DNA of 64,000 nucleotides from Thermomicrobium roseum DSM 5159. Lineage in GTDB: Bacteria > Chloroflexota > Chloroflexia > Thermomicrobiales > Thermomicrobiaceae. Shown one piece after another: positions 36,248-44,842 of the stretch. Location of the stretch: the NCBI RefSeq assembly GCF_000021685.1, contig NC_011961.1, positions 620,001 to 684,000 of the forward strand. Reading direction: 5' to 3'. The notes below the pieces were generated by a model. That model had not been told where the DNA came from, ran no database searches, and was given only the letters and a program-made list of their open reading frames with translations. Both the position numbers and the translations under genes were made by a program. Within the stretch, counting starts at the first letter, position 1. Each line of letters begins with the position of its first letter.

Positions 36248-38488
36248 ATGGGACTGGCTCGCGACGCACGCATCCTCAAGGACGGTGAGCTGTTCGTCGT
36301 CAGCGACGAGCGCGGTGACCTGCGTCGCACCTTACCGGGTGCCGGCGTCTATGCGCGCGACACTCGTTTTCTCAGCGAACTCTGGCTGCTTCTCAACGGT
36401 GAGGAGCCAGAACTGTTCGATTCTTCGGCTGAACGGACGAATACAGCTATCTTCGAGTTCGGCAATGCGGTCTTCCGGGACGAAGAGGGTCGGGACATCC
36501 TCGCTCATACCATCAGCCTGCGGCGCTGCCGCAGTGTCCGGCGCGGAACCTTGGACGAGGAACTGGTTCTGGAAAACTACAATGCTTTCGACATCACTGT
36601 CGAGCTGGCATTCGTCTTCGCAGCCGATTTCCTCGATATCTTCGAGGTACGGGGCTTCCCCCGCGAGCGCCCACGCGGGCGCATCTTGCTTCCACAGCAG
36701 CAAGATCACTCGCTCCGGCTCGCCTACCGCGCACCCGACGACGTTCTCCTCGAGACCGAAATCGTGTTCAGTCGCCAGCCGGACACGGTCACGACCGAGC
36801 CAGGCGCCACGCACCTGAGCGAACTCGCACTCCCACGCATGCTGCTGCCGGGCCACGATCAGCTGATCCGTGCCCCCGGAATGATTCATCCACCCCGTGC
36901 CTTCGTTCTCTTCCACTTGAAGCTCCCGAGTCATGGCCGGGAACGGCTGGCGCTCCGCATCGCTCCCCGTGAGCTCCTGGAACGTCGGATCGCTGTTCGC
37001 GTTCCGGATGTGTCACGCTTGACCGAGCCGGTCGAACCACCCACCTATTCCTTCGCTCGCGCTCGCACCGATCACGAACTGTTCGACCGGGTGCTCCAGC
37101 GTAGCCTCGACGACGTCCGCGCGCTCCTGACGCCATTCCCGGGTGGGCGTCTCGTCGCTGCGGGTATTCCCTGGTTCGTTGCCCCCTTCGGGCGCGATAG
37201 CTTGATCGTCAGTCTCCAAATGATGCTCTTCGCCCCGGAACTCGCACTGGAGACGCTGCGCTTTCTCGCTCGCTACCAAGGCCGCAAGCATGATCCCTGG
37301 ACAGAGGAAGAGCCGGGCAAGATCCTCCACGAGCTGCGTTTCGGTGAGATGGTTCGTCTCGGTGAGACGCCGCACAGCCCGTACTACGGCACTGTCGATG
37401 CAACGCCGCTCTTCATCGTCACTTTTTGCGAAGTCATGGATTGGGTGGGAACACCCGCGCTCTTCGATGAACTCTTCCCCGCTGTCCAGGCCGCCCTCCA
37501 CTGGATCGATCAGCATGGGGATCACAATGGTGACGGCTTCATCGACTACGGGAGGGTCTCGCCGCGCGGCCTCGTCCACCAGAATTGGAAGGACAGTCAC
37601 AACTCCTTGCTCTTTCCCGACGGTCGCGATCCGGTTCCACCGATCGCGGCGGTCGAAGTCCAGGGCTACGTGTACCAAGCGAAGCGAGCGCTCGCTGCCG
37701 TCCTGCAGCGTTTCGGGAAACCATCGCACCAGGTGCTCGTCGCCCGCTTGCGCGCCGAAGCCGAGCAGCTGCGCGCACGCTTCGAGCAACGCTTCTGGAG
37801 CGAGTCCGACCAGTTCTATGGCCAGGCAATCGATGGGCAAGGTCGACTCGTTCCCGCCATTTCCTCCAACCCTGGCCACTGCCTCTGGAGCGAGATCATC
37901 GGTCCCGAGCGTGCGGCGCGCGTCGTCGAACGGCTGTTCCGCTCCGATCTCTACTCGGGTTGGGGGATCCGCACGCTGGCCAGCACCATGCCACACTACA
38001 ACCCGATGAGCTACCACAACGGCAGCATCTGGCCACACGACAACGCACTCATCATCGCGGGCTTACGTCGCTACGGGTATCACCGCGAGGCACTCCGCCT
38101 CGCCAGCGATCTGCTCGAAGTGGCGGTCAGTTTTCCGTACTACCGCCTTCCCGAACTCTTCTGTGGTTTCGGCCGCGACGAGGCAGAGTGCATGGTTCCC
38201 ATCTCCTATCCGGTCAGCTGCAGTCCACAAGCTTGGGCTGCCGGCACAATGCCTTTCCTCCTCCGCATCATGCTCGGTGCCGAAGCACGAGCTGCCGAGC
38301 GTCGTCTCACCCTTCGTCCGGCATTTCCCGACTGGCTCACTGAGGTCGAGATCCGAGGGCTCCGCTTCGCGGGCACCACGCTCGACCTCGCGGTCCGGCG
38401 CCAGGCAGGCCGCTACACGCTCGAAGTCGAGGCTGATCCCGGCATCACTGTGGTACTCGCTGGCTCATCCGATGATTTCCGGAGGTAA
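36248..38488 (+). CDS. Glycogen-debranching-type amylo-alpha-1,6-glucosidase
   Basis: A 746-residue protein with an N-terminal GDE_N_bis beta-sandwich (about 1-250: GELFVVSDERGDL, GAGVYARDTRFLSEL) and an (alpha/alpha)6 barrel of the amylo-alpha-1,6-glucosidase type (about 280-740). Motifs: GIPWFVAPFGRDSLI, GTVDATPLFI, QNWKDSHNS and YHNGSIWPHDNALI, covering the usual acidic catalytic residues. It should trim alpha-1,6 branches of glycogen or a related alpha-glucan. Relatives act on glucosylglycerate or other glucosides, so the substrate is provisional. Followed 3 bp later by an unknown gene. Confidence 0.9.
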   Translation: MGLARDARILKDGELFVVSDERGDLRRTLPGAGVYARDTRFLSELWLLLNGEEPELFDSSAERTNTAIFEFGNAVFRDEEGRDILAHTISLRRCRSVRRGTLDEELVLENYNAFDITVELAFVFAADFLDIFEVRGFPRERPRGRILLPQQQDHSLRLAYRAPDDVLLETEIVFSRQPDTVTTEPGATHLSELALPRMLLPGHDQLIRAPGMIHPPRAFVLFHLKLPSHGRERLALRIAPRELLERRIAVRVPDVSRLTEPVEPPTYSFARARTDHELFDRVLQRSLDDVRALLTPFPGGRLVAAGIPWFVAPFGRDSLIVSLQMMLFAPELALETLRFLARYQGRKHDPWTEEEPGKILHELRFGEMVRLGETPHSPYYGTVDATPLFIVTFCEVMDWVGTPALFDELFPAVQAALHWIDQHGDHNGDGFIDYGRVSPRGLVHQNWKDSHNSLLFPDGRDPVPPIAAVEVQGYVYQAKRALAAVLQRFGKPSHQVLVARLRAEAEQLRARFEQRFWSESDQFYGQAIDGQGRLVPAISSNPGHCLWSEIIGPERAARVVERLFRSDLYSGWGIRTLASTMPHYNPMSYHNGSIWPHDNALIIAGLRRYGYHREALRLASDLLEVAVSFPYYRLPELFCGFGRDEAECMVPISYPVSCSPQAWAAGTMPFLLRIMLGAEARAAERRLTLRPAFPDWLTEVEIRGLRFAGTTLDLAVRRQAGRYTLEVEADPGITVVLAGSSDDFRR

Positions 38489-38491
38489 CCA

Positions 38492-39163
38492 GTGTCACTT
38501 CCTCGCCTCCGTTGGGTCATCTTCGTCCGATCGATCGTCGCAGTGGACGAGCACCCACCCGCACTCGTGTTCCGCCTGCTCGCACGTTCGCTGGCCCGGC
38601 ATCAGCAGGAAGCCGTCCTGCTCGAGGAGCGCGCCAACCCCCTCACGGTAGCCGCGCTCCGTCGCCACGGCGCAGCTGTCTTGCGCGAACTCGCGACTGC
38701 CTGGCCCGATGTCCGGTACCAGACGGTCGAGCAGCGAACCGGGGCCGATCTCGTTGAATGGCTCGGCCGTACGCTCGCGACTGCTGACCTCGCATTGGTC
38801 GAACTGGGAGTCCGCGAAGAACTCGCCTACTGGGCCGGCCAACTGACTCGCCCCCATCTCAAAACGTTCCTTCTCGACCTCATGCCAGACGAGCCAGCAT
38901 TGGCCGCCATGCGCCAGCGTCTCGACCCGGCGACGTTTACGGGAATCATTTGCCACCCCGCGAATGCCCCCGCCTACCGGGGTCGGACGTCCGCCCGGCA
39001 GATCGTTCTCGTGGAAGGAGAACCCACCGAACTCGCATCGGCGATCGCCGATGCCGTCGTCGCCTTGCTGTTCCACTCTCTGGGGAACCTGGAGACACGT
39101 GGCCAGGCTCCGAACGGCTCCGGACCAGCCACCGATCAGCCGGAGAAGGGAAGCCGTGGCTGA
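38492..39163 (+). CDS. Hypothetical protein, 223 aa
   Basis: Not recognised. An alternating beta/alpha, soluble protein (WVIFVRSIVAVDEHPPALVF, then ADLALVELGVREELAYWAGQL and TFLLDLMPDEP) that looks like a Rossmann-type domain, perhaps related to the N-terminal half of a glycosyltransferase. The last 25 residues are Gly/Pro-rich. GTG start with GGAGG upstream. It directly follows the debranching-enzyme gene, so the two are co-expressed. Its 3' end overlaps the convergent 85-aa gene by 28 bp. Confidence 0.7.
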   Translation: MSLPRLRWVIFVRSIVAVDEHPPALVFRLLARSLARHQQEAVLLEERANPLTVAALRRHGAAVLRELATAWPDVRYQTVEQRTGADLVEWLGRTLATADLALVELGVREELAYWAGQLTRPHLKTFLLDLMPDEPALAAMRQRLDPATFTGIICHPANAPAYRGRTSARQIVLVEGEPTELASAIADAVVALLFHSLGNLETRGQAPNGSGPATDQPEKGSRG

Positions 39164-39393
39164 AACATGCGTACGTCGATCGCGGTCGGCAAGACACCGC
39201 ACACCTGAAGCGCGTTGCTCCGTTCGACCAACTCCTGAAACTCCGTCTCGTCCAACACGAACCGGCACCCACAATCTGGACACGTAACGACGTAGACGCA
39301 GTCGAACCGCGACTCGCACCAGGCGCGCACGTCGCCGAAGAGTCCCTTCCGACAGAGATGAGCGAGAACCAGCTCGACCTGGCGAGCATCCAT
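39136..39393 (-). CDS. Small zinc-ribbon-like protein, 85 aa
   Basis: Not assigned to a family. It has CPDCGC near residue 40 plus Cys at about 14, 26, 32 and 65, which could build one metal site. The N-terminal half is helical (VELVLAHLCRKGLFGDVRAW). GAGGAGG is eight bases before the ATG. It overlaps the end of the plus-strand gene by 28 bp, so antisense effects between the two transcripts are possible. Confidence 0.6.
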   Translation of the reverse strand: MDARQVELVLAHLCRKGLFGDVRAWCESRFDCVYVVTCPDCGCRFVLDETEFQELVERSNALQVCGVLPTAIDVRMFQPRLPFSG

Positions 39394-39862
39394 GACAGGA
39401 CCTCCTCGCGGTGGGGATCGATGCGCAGGACCATTTTCTCAGACGAGTAAGTGACCGTCAACTGTCCTGTGATAGGGTGAGCGCGCGAAACCACACTCAC
39501 CGCGCTGGCGTTCAACGCATCCGGTCGACCAGTGATGCAGCCGATCATTGGTGGTCAGTACCAACGGAGAGTGAGCAGCCAGTCTGCGCAGCCCCGACTC
39601 CACGCTCGCCTACCACTCGCAATGGTCGATCCGTTTTCCTTGAGTCCACCACATGTTGATGCTAAAGTGACGGTGATCGGTCTGCGACGGCGCTCGCTGC
39701 TGTCTGGAAGGCGACGATGAACAGCAGGCGAGCGAGTCAGCACCGTCCAGTATCGGAGAGCGTCTCGGCCCGTCGCCGGCTGAGCAGGTGAGGAATTGCC
39801 AGTGCCAGAGACATCGTCCGAAGGCGCGAGGAGTCGTGGACACGACGAAGGGGGACAGTACG
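39394..39862. other. 470-bp intergenic region, no gene
   Basis: Short frames only. A candidate promoter for the amidohydrolase is at 39640-39668. The sequence is less GC-rich than its neighbours, consistent with a regulatory region. Confidence 0.4.
39640..39668 (+). promoter_or_regulatory. Candidate promoter for the amidohydrolase gene
   Basis: TTGAGT (39640-39645), 17 bases, TAAAGT (39663-39668). This would give a leader of nearly 190 bases, long enough for further control, though no known riboswitch was recognised in it. Confidence 0.3.
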
Positions 39863-40741
39863 GTGACGACTCGACGAATCGACATCATCGACATCCATGT
39901 TCACGTGCGAACTGGTGACCATGCCAAAGTTTGGGAACGCGACCGCTATGTTCCCGCCAACCAGGAAGGATTCAGCGACCACCCTGACGCTATGGCCGAC
40001 ATGTATCGCGAACTCAATGGCATGGCCGTCATCTTCGACATCGATGACGAAACCCGCACGGGACTCAAAGCCTCCAACGAGGAGATCGCCCAGTGGGTCG
40101 CCAGACACCCTGATGTCTACATCGGCTTCGGTTCGGTCGATCCCTGGAAGGGAAAGGCTGCGATCATCGAGGTCGAACGCTGCGCTGCACTCGGGCTCAA
40201 AGGCATCAAGTTTCACCCAGCGGTCCAAGACTTCGCACCGAACGATCCCCGCTTTTTCCCCCTCTGGGAAACCTGCGCACGACTCGGCCTGGCCGTTCTG
40301 TTTCACAGCGGCACCACCATGGCTGGAGCCGGGCAACCGGGCGGTGCCGGCATCCGCCTCGAATACGGTCGCCCCATCCCGTACATCGACGATATCGCCG
40401 CACGTTTCCCGGAACTCCGCATCATCATGGCTCATCCGGCCTGGCCCTGGCACGAGGAGCAACTCGCCATCCTACGCCATAAGCCGAACGTCTTCATGGA
40501 TCTCTCCGGTTGGGCACCCAAGTACATTCCGGAAAGCGTCATTCGCTACGCGAACTCGTTGGTTCAGGACAAGGTCTTCTTCGGGTCAGACTTCCCCATG
40601 CTCACTCCTCACCGCTGGCTGCGCGAGTTCGCTGAACTCCCCATCAAAGACTCGGTCCGTCCGAAGATCCTCCGCGACAACGCGGCCCGCTTCCTCGGTC
40701 TCACACACCTCGTCGAGCACGCCCTACCAGCTTCGGAGTAG
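39863..40741 (+). CDS. Amidohydrolase 2-family metal-dependent hydrolase
   Basis: A 292-residue TIM-barrel hydrolase or decarboxylase of the ACMSD / amidohydrolase-2 family. The metal motif DIHVHV opens the barrel. The Lys/His in LKGIKFHPAVQDF, the LFHSGTT strand, MAHPAWPWHEE and the FGSDFPM Asp complete the site. The GTG chosen has AAGGGGG upstream. Relatives hydrolyse lactones or decarboxylate aromatic acids; the substrate is unknown. Confidence 0.85.
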   Translation: MTTRRIDIIDIHVHVRTGDHAKVWERDRYVPANQEGFSDHPDAMADMYRELNGMAVIFDIDDETRTGLKASNEEIAQWVARHPDVYIGFGSVDPWKGKAAIIEVERCAALGLKGIKFHPAVQDFAPNDPRFFPLWETCARLGLAVLFHSGTTMAGAGQPGGAGIRLEYGRPIPYIDDIAARFPELRIIMAHPAWPWHEEQLAILRHKPNVFMDLSGWAPKYIPESVIRYANSLVQDKVFFGSDFPMLTPHRWLREFAELPIKDSVRPKILRDNAARFLGLTHLVEHALPASE

Positions 40742-41061
40742 AGCGGGGAACGCACCTGAACTCTCGGAAAGTGCGGACTGCGCCCAACCCAGAGACCTCG
40801 CCATGCCTCTCCGAGGCGCGTCCGCTCAGACTTCTCACGACTCGCGACAGGGGTACCGGCCGTGCCGGGCTACGAAGCGGTACGGTGGCGCCAAAAAGTT
40901 CTCTCGCGTCGGTTCGCGCCCTGGCTGCGTCGGCACACGCGCGACCACGCTGCCCCCGCTGCTCTGATGGTCAACGCCCGCTGCGCGGCGAGGAGCGCTC
41001 AGCACGCGGGGCCGTTCACGGTGCTGGTTGCCTCCGCAGGAACAGCCAACCGCTCCGATGA
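40742..41061. other. 320-bp intergenic region upstream of the riboswitch
   Basis: No gene. It ends in the TATACT -10 box of the riboswitch transcript. Nothing else is recognised. Confidence 0.4.
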
Positions 41062-41067
41062 TATACT
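41062..41067 (+). promoter_or_regulatory. -10 element TATACT of the riboswitch transcript
   Basis: TATACT is 11 bp before the first base pair of the aptamer, so transcription would begin at about 41073-41075. No consensus -35 is found at 16-19 bp spacing. Confidence 0.45.
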
Positions 41068-41077
41068 TGGTGGTGCA

Positions 41078-41143
41078 CGGCGATGAGGCTCGCCAGGTGG
41101 CTTCGGCCACCGAAGTGCCCGCTGCGGCTGATAGCCTCTGCTC
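41078..41143 (+). ncRNA. Fluoride riboswitch (crcB motif) aptamer
   Basis: The conserved fluoride-aptamer elements are all present in order. First is a GGCGATGAGGCTCGCC hairpin (41079-41094) holding the GATGAGGC loop. Then comes a short GCC/GGC stem (from 41117), then the invariant CTGATAGCCTCT (41128-41139). The loop GAGGCT pairs with AGCCTC as the pseudoknot. It closely resembles the Thermotoga petrophila aptamer from memory. Unusual is a 6-bp TTCG-capped hairpin (41096-41111) inserted between the two stems. Fluoride binding should favour the pseudoknot and block the terminator, an ON switch. Confidence 0.88.
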
Positions 41144-41170
41144 GACCAGTCCGGTCAGCAGAGGCTTTTT
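41133..41170 (+). terminator. Intrinsic terminator of the fluoride riboswitch
   Basis: Perfect 10-bp arms AGCCTCTGCT (41133-41142) and AGCAGAGGCT (41157-41166), extended by an inner GACC/GGTC stem and followed by TTTTT. The 5' arm reuses the aptamer pseudoknot strand, so the two folds exclude each other, as expected for transcriptional control. Confidence 0.9.
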
Positions 41171-41187
41171 GACGTTAGGAGGGCATC

Positions 41188-42177
41188 ATGGAAAGACTCC
41201 CGCGCAACCACACCGTCTCCCGGATCGGCCGTTTCCTCGTTCGCCCCAGTCGGCCCACGGTCGACCGATACCTGGCCGCCACCCTGCGCGAGTCGTTCGG
41301 GGAGCCAGGGTGCCCTTTGTGTCGCATGCTGGAAGGCAAGGAGCGCCGAGCACTCGAAGCGATCCTTTGGGAACAAGTGAACGATCCAGCCACGGCCGAT
41401 CGGCTCGCGGCGGCACGCGGATTCTGCTGGGAACACACGTGGGCGCTCGTTCCAGCAGGAGCAGCCGTCCACAGTCATCTCGGCGTCGCTATCCTGCTCG
41501 AGCGGCTTCTGCGCGATGCCTTCCGATCAGGTCCCGCTCGCAACGGGCTCGCGCGCTGGCTCCGCCCGCTCGCGCCCTGCCCAGTCTGCGAATGGCTCGG
41601 GCAGGCCGAGAAGACGCTCGTGTCGGCGACCACCCAACTCGTCCAGCAAGACCCCTCGCTCGTGTACCGGCAACCGGGCCTCCTCTGTCGTCCTCATGCG
41701 ACGGCACTGGCTGGACTCCTCAGCGATTTCCCTTGGACAGCATGGCACGAGCGGGCCGAGCAGGAACGCGTGTCTTGGTCACCCTTGGAACTCCTCCAGC
41801 ATGACGTCGGCCGTCGTCCGTGGTACGTCCCTCGGCCCGCTGCTCTGCCCGCAGTCTGCCCTCACTGCCTGACCGAACCACCAGGGCATGACCGGCGCTG
41901 GAGCTGGCTGCGAGCGCTCTGGCAACCACCACTGGCTGATTGCTCGCTCGAAGTCTGCCTGGGCCACGCTGCCGCGAACGACCAGGCCGTGCCCTGGTAT
42001 GAGGAACTCGCCGCACTGCTCGACGATGTGGCCGCCTTCATTGCCGCTCACGACTACCGGTTCCGCGGCACCCTGAATCTGGCTCAGCGCGGGAGCTGGC
42101 TCCGCGCACTCGCGCGCCTCGTCGGCACCGTTCCAGCAGCTGGTCCTCACGAGCAAGCGCAGCGCATGACGGTGTAG
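41188..42177 (+). CDS. Three-repeat Cys/His-rich protein under fluoride riboswitch control
   Basis: Function unknown. The 329 residues contain three copies of a metal-site pattern: CPLC (42/45) with CWEH (80/83); CPVC (131/134) with CRPH (167/170); CPHC (224/227) with CLGH (257/260). Each pair CPxC...CxxH would make one zinc-like site. The regions between are helical. No membrane segment or catalytic motif is seen, so it is not a CrcB/Fluc or CLC-type fluoride exporter. AGGAGG upstream of the ATG, 18 bp after the riboswitch terminator. First gene of a five-gene operon with a MoxR ATPase and DUF58 protein. Confidence 0.85.
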   Translation: MERLPRNHTVSRIGRFLVRPSRPTVDRYLAATLRESFGEPGCPLCRMLEGKERRALEAILWEQVNDPATADRLAAARGFCWEHTWALVPAGAAVHSHLGVAILLERLLRDAFRSGPARNGLARWLRPLAPCPVCEWLGQAEKTLVSATTQLVQQDPSLVYRQPGLLCRPHATALAGLLSDFPWTAWHERAEQERVSWSPLELLQHDVGRRPWYVPRPAALPAVCPHCLTEPPGHDRRWSWLRALWQPPLADCSLEVCLGHAAANDQAVPWYEELAALLDDVAAFIAAHDYRFRGTLNLAQRGSWLRALARLVGTVPAAGPHEQAQRMTV

Positions 42178-42187
42178 GATCGACGCG

Positions 42188-42625
42188 ATGGCTACTCCGA
42201 ATCAGCACGAGGGCTCGCCCTACGACATGGCCTTGATCGAAGGACTCCAGCATCCACGCCCGGATATTGCCGAAATGTGCGCCTGGGTTTTGGGTCAGCG
42301 GCGGACACGCCTGGCGGTACCCGCGCTGATCGAGGTACTCCACAGACGTCCGAACGAGATCGACGTCCTGGTCGCTGCGGTCAACGCGCTCGGGTCCATC
42401 GGCGATACCCGAGCGTTGCCAGCACTGGTCGAAGCCGCCCGCAAGGGAGCCGTTCCCGTCCGACGCGCCGCCCTGCGCGCGTTGGCTGCCATCGATCCCG
42501 TCCGAGCCACTCCGATCCTGCGCGACGCTCGCGAACGCGACCCGTCACCCGGAGTGCGTGCGGAAGCTGCTCGACTGCTCGAAGAGGAGGCCAAGCGTGA
42601 CCAACCCGATGAGACCACCGTTTGA
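42188..42625 (+). CDS. HEAT-repeat protein
   Basis: A 145-residue all-helical protein with about four HEAT/PBS-lyase-type repeats (for example AVPALIEVLHRRP, ALPALVEAARKG, VRRAALRALAAIDP). Probably a protein-binding scaffold for the MoxR system. It begins 10 bp after the Cys/His protein and overlaps the start of the MoxR gene by 29 bp. Confidence 0.85.
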   Translation: MATPNQHEGSPYDMALIEGLQHPRPDIAEMCAWVLGQRRTRLAVPALIEVLHRRPNEIDVLVAAVNALGSIGDTRALPALVEAARKGAVPVRRAALRALAAIDPVRATPILRDARERDPSPGVRAEAARLLEEEAKRDQPDETTV

Positions 42626-43601
42626 GCCGCTCCCCACTGAACGCATACGAGACCTGCATACGCTGCTCCTGCGTATCCGCGATGCGATCGAGCGCGTGAT
42701 CGTCGGGAAGCGCGACGTGATCGAACTGCTGTTGGCAGCAGTCCTGGCTGGCGGCCATGTCCTCCTCGAGGATGTTCCCGGGATCGGCAAGACCAAGCTC
42801 GCGCGGACCTTTTGCCGCGTGATCGGTGGAAGCTTCCGCCGCATCCAATTCACGCCTGATCTATTGCCAGCTGATGTCACCGGTTCGCTGGTCTACGAAC
42901 CCGGCCGAGGCAGCTTCGTGTTCCATCCGGGACCCATCTTCGCCAATGTCGTGCTCGCCGACGAGATCAATCGGGGAACACCGCGCACGCAAGCCGCGCT
43001 CCTCGAAGCGATGGAGGAGCGACAGGTAACGGTCGAACGCGAAACCTACCACCTTCCCACTCCTTTCCTGGTGGTGGCCACGCAGAACCCGATCGAGCTC
43101 GAGGGCACTTTCCCCCTGCCGGAAGCCCAGCTCGATCGCTTCACGATGCGCCTCAGTCTGGGATACCCGACGGAAGACGACGAGGCAGCGATGGTCCGCC
43201 GCTTCCTGATCGGCGATCCGCTGGTGGAACTCGAGCCGGTCACCGATCCAGAGGAACTCGCTGCCGCCATCGTCCAGACACAACGTATCTTCCTGGGTCA
43301 AGCCGTTCTCGACTATCTCGTCGCACTCGTGCGACAGACACGGCAGCGCGAGGATGTCCAGCTCGGCGCGAGTCCGCGCGCGACACTCGCGCTCGCCCGC
43401 AGCGCGCAGGCAGCTGCTCTCCTCGCTGGTCGTTCCTACGTCATTCCGGACGATGTGCGAGCTGTCGCCGTACCAGTGCTCGCGCACCGCATCCGCTTGA
43501 CCGCACGCGCCGAACTCCACGGTCTCACGGCTGAATCCGTCGTGCGAGCAGTCCTGGAAGAGGTTCCGGTTCCGGTGGAGGAAGTTGTCGAAGGAGCGTG
43601 A
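42597..43601 (+). CDS. MoxR-family AAA+ ATPase
   Basis: A 334-residue chaperone-like ATPase. Walker A EDVPGIGKTKLA, Walker B VLADEINRGTPRTQAALLEAMEE, sensor 1 VVATQNPIELEGTFPLPEAQLDRF and the sensor 2 region LGASPRATLAL are intact. The GTG start has GAGGAGG six bases upstream; an ATG four codons later is the alternative. MoxR proteins insert metals or fold partner complexes together with a DUF58/VWA protein, here the next gene. Confidence 0.93.
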   Translation: MTNPMRPPFEPLPTERIRDLHTLLLRIRDAIERVIVGKRDVIELLLAAVLAGGHVLLEDVPGIGKTKLARTFCRVIGGSFRRIQFTPDLLPADVTGSLVYEPGRGSFVFHPGPIFANVVLADEINRGTPRTQAALLEAMEERQVTVERETYHLPTPFLVVATQNPIELEGTFPLPEAQLDRFTMRLSLGYPTEDDEAAMVRRFLIGDPLVELEPVTDPEELAAAIVQTQRIFLGQAVLDYLVALVRQTRQREDVQLGASPRATLALARSAQAAALLAGRSYVIPDDVRAVAVPVLAHRIRLTARAELHGLTAESVVRAVLEEVPVPVEEVVEGA

Positions 43602-43603
43602 CC

Positions 43604-44842
43604 GTGGAAAGCGCACCGACCGTCGTGCCGGTCGAACGCGAGGAACTTCTGCCCGCTGGCATCCTCGCCTCAGTCGTCCTCGGTGGTGCAGCCGTCGCGT
43701 TGGGGCGGCCGATTCTGGCTCTCGTCGCCTTCGCCGTGACCATCGTGCTCGGTCTGGGGCTGCTCTGGCTGCGCTTCGGCTTTTACCGGGTCCGTTATTG
43801 GCGTCAGCTCCAGCCGGACCATGTCTTTCCCGGGGAACCAGTCACGCTGAGCCTCGTCCTGGAGAATGCCAAACCGCTCCCCCTTCCCTGGGTCGAGGTC
43901 GTCGAGGAACTGCCAGCCGCACTCGTCATCGAAGGTCAGCAACTCGAGCCCTCGCCCAAGCCGGAGCGCAAGGTGCTGCGGACGCTTCTCTCGGTCGGGA
44001 TCGCGGAGCGCGTGCAGCGACGCTATCCGGCACGCGCGAGGCGACGTGGCTTCTATCGCCTCGGGCCGACCCGCCTGACGACCGGCGATCCTTTCGGCTT
44101 GGCTCGCGCTCGTTTGGAGATCGAACCCGGCGGGACTCTCCTCGTCTACCCGGAGATCCGACCGCTGGAATCGTTCGGTCTCCCAGCCGAGCATCCGCTC
44201 GGTGACGCGACCCCCTTGCGCCCGTTACTCGAGGATCCACTACGCATCCAGGGTGCTCGTCCCTACCAGCCTGGCGACTCTCCGCGGCAGATCCACTGGC
44301 GTGCCACTGCTTGTCTCGGGGAACTACAGACGCGCTTGCTGGAGCGCTCCGCTGCACCCGTCCTGGCACTTTTTCTGGACGTGAATACCTTCGAGCATTT
44401 CTGGGAAGGAATTCGTCCTGGAGAACTCGAGTGGGCGATTTCACTCACCGCCTCCCTGGCCTCTTGGGGCATCGAGCAGGGCTATCAAGTCGGGCTCTGG
44501 GTCAATGCGCCCCTCGTCGGTGGTGAACGGTTCATCCGTATCCGGCCAGGGCGTCATCCGCACCAGCTCCGGCGTCTGCTCGAGGCGCTGGCCATGCTCG
44601 TCCCGCATACCGGTCATCGCATCGAGCAGCTTCTCAGCGCTGAAGCGCGACTGCTCAGCGGCGGCGTCACGATCGTGCTGGTCACTGCGCTCGTCACGGA
44701 GAATCTGCGCCGGACGCTGCTCGCTCTCCGACAACAGGGTTACGGCATCGCGCTGATCGCCGTCGGGACCTCGGCCGGCCTCCTCCCGCGGCGAGGACTC
44801 GCCATCTTCGAGCTGGAGGGAGAACGTGCTCCGGCGGCCTGA
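43604..44842 (+). CDS. DUF58 domain membrane protein
   Basis: A 412-residue partner of MoxR. It has two N-terminal membrane helices, a beta-sandwich (residues 60-190) and the DUF58 signature (RPYQPGDSPRQIHWRATAC, about 225-245) with a VWA-like fold after it (LALFLDVNTFEHF). The AAGGAG ribosome site best fits the second GTG (43604); a GTG at 43598 overlaps the MoxR stop. Overlaps the next gene by 17 bp. Confidence 0.9.
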   Translation: MESAPTVVPVEREELLPAGILASVVLGGAAVALGRPILALVAFAVTIVLGLGLLWLRFGFYRVRYWRQLQPDHVFPGEPVTLSLVLENAKPLPLPWVEVVEELPAALVIEGQQLEPSPKPERKVLRTLLSVGIAERVQRRYPARARRRGFYRLGPTRLTTGDPFGLARARLEIEPGGTLLVYPEIRPLESFGLPAEHPLGDATPLRPLLEDPLRIQGARPYQPGDSPRQIHWRATACLGELQTRLLERSAAPVLALFLDVNTFEHFWEGIRPGELEWAISLTASLASWGIEQGYQVGLWVNAPLVGGERFIRIRPGRHPHQLRRLLEALAMLVPHTGHRIEQLLSAEARLLSGGVTIVLVTALVTENLRRTLLALRQQGYGIALIAVGTSAGLLPRRGLAIFELEGERAPAA

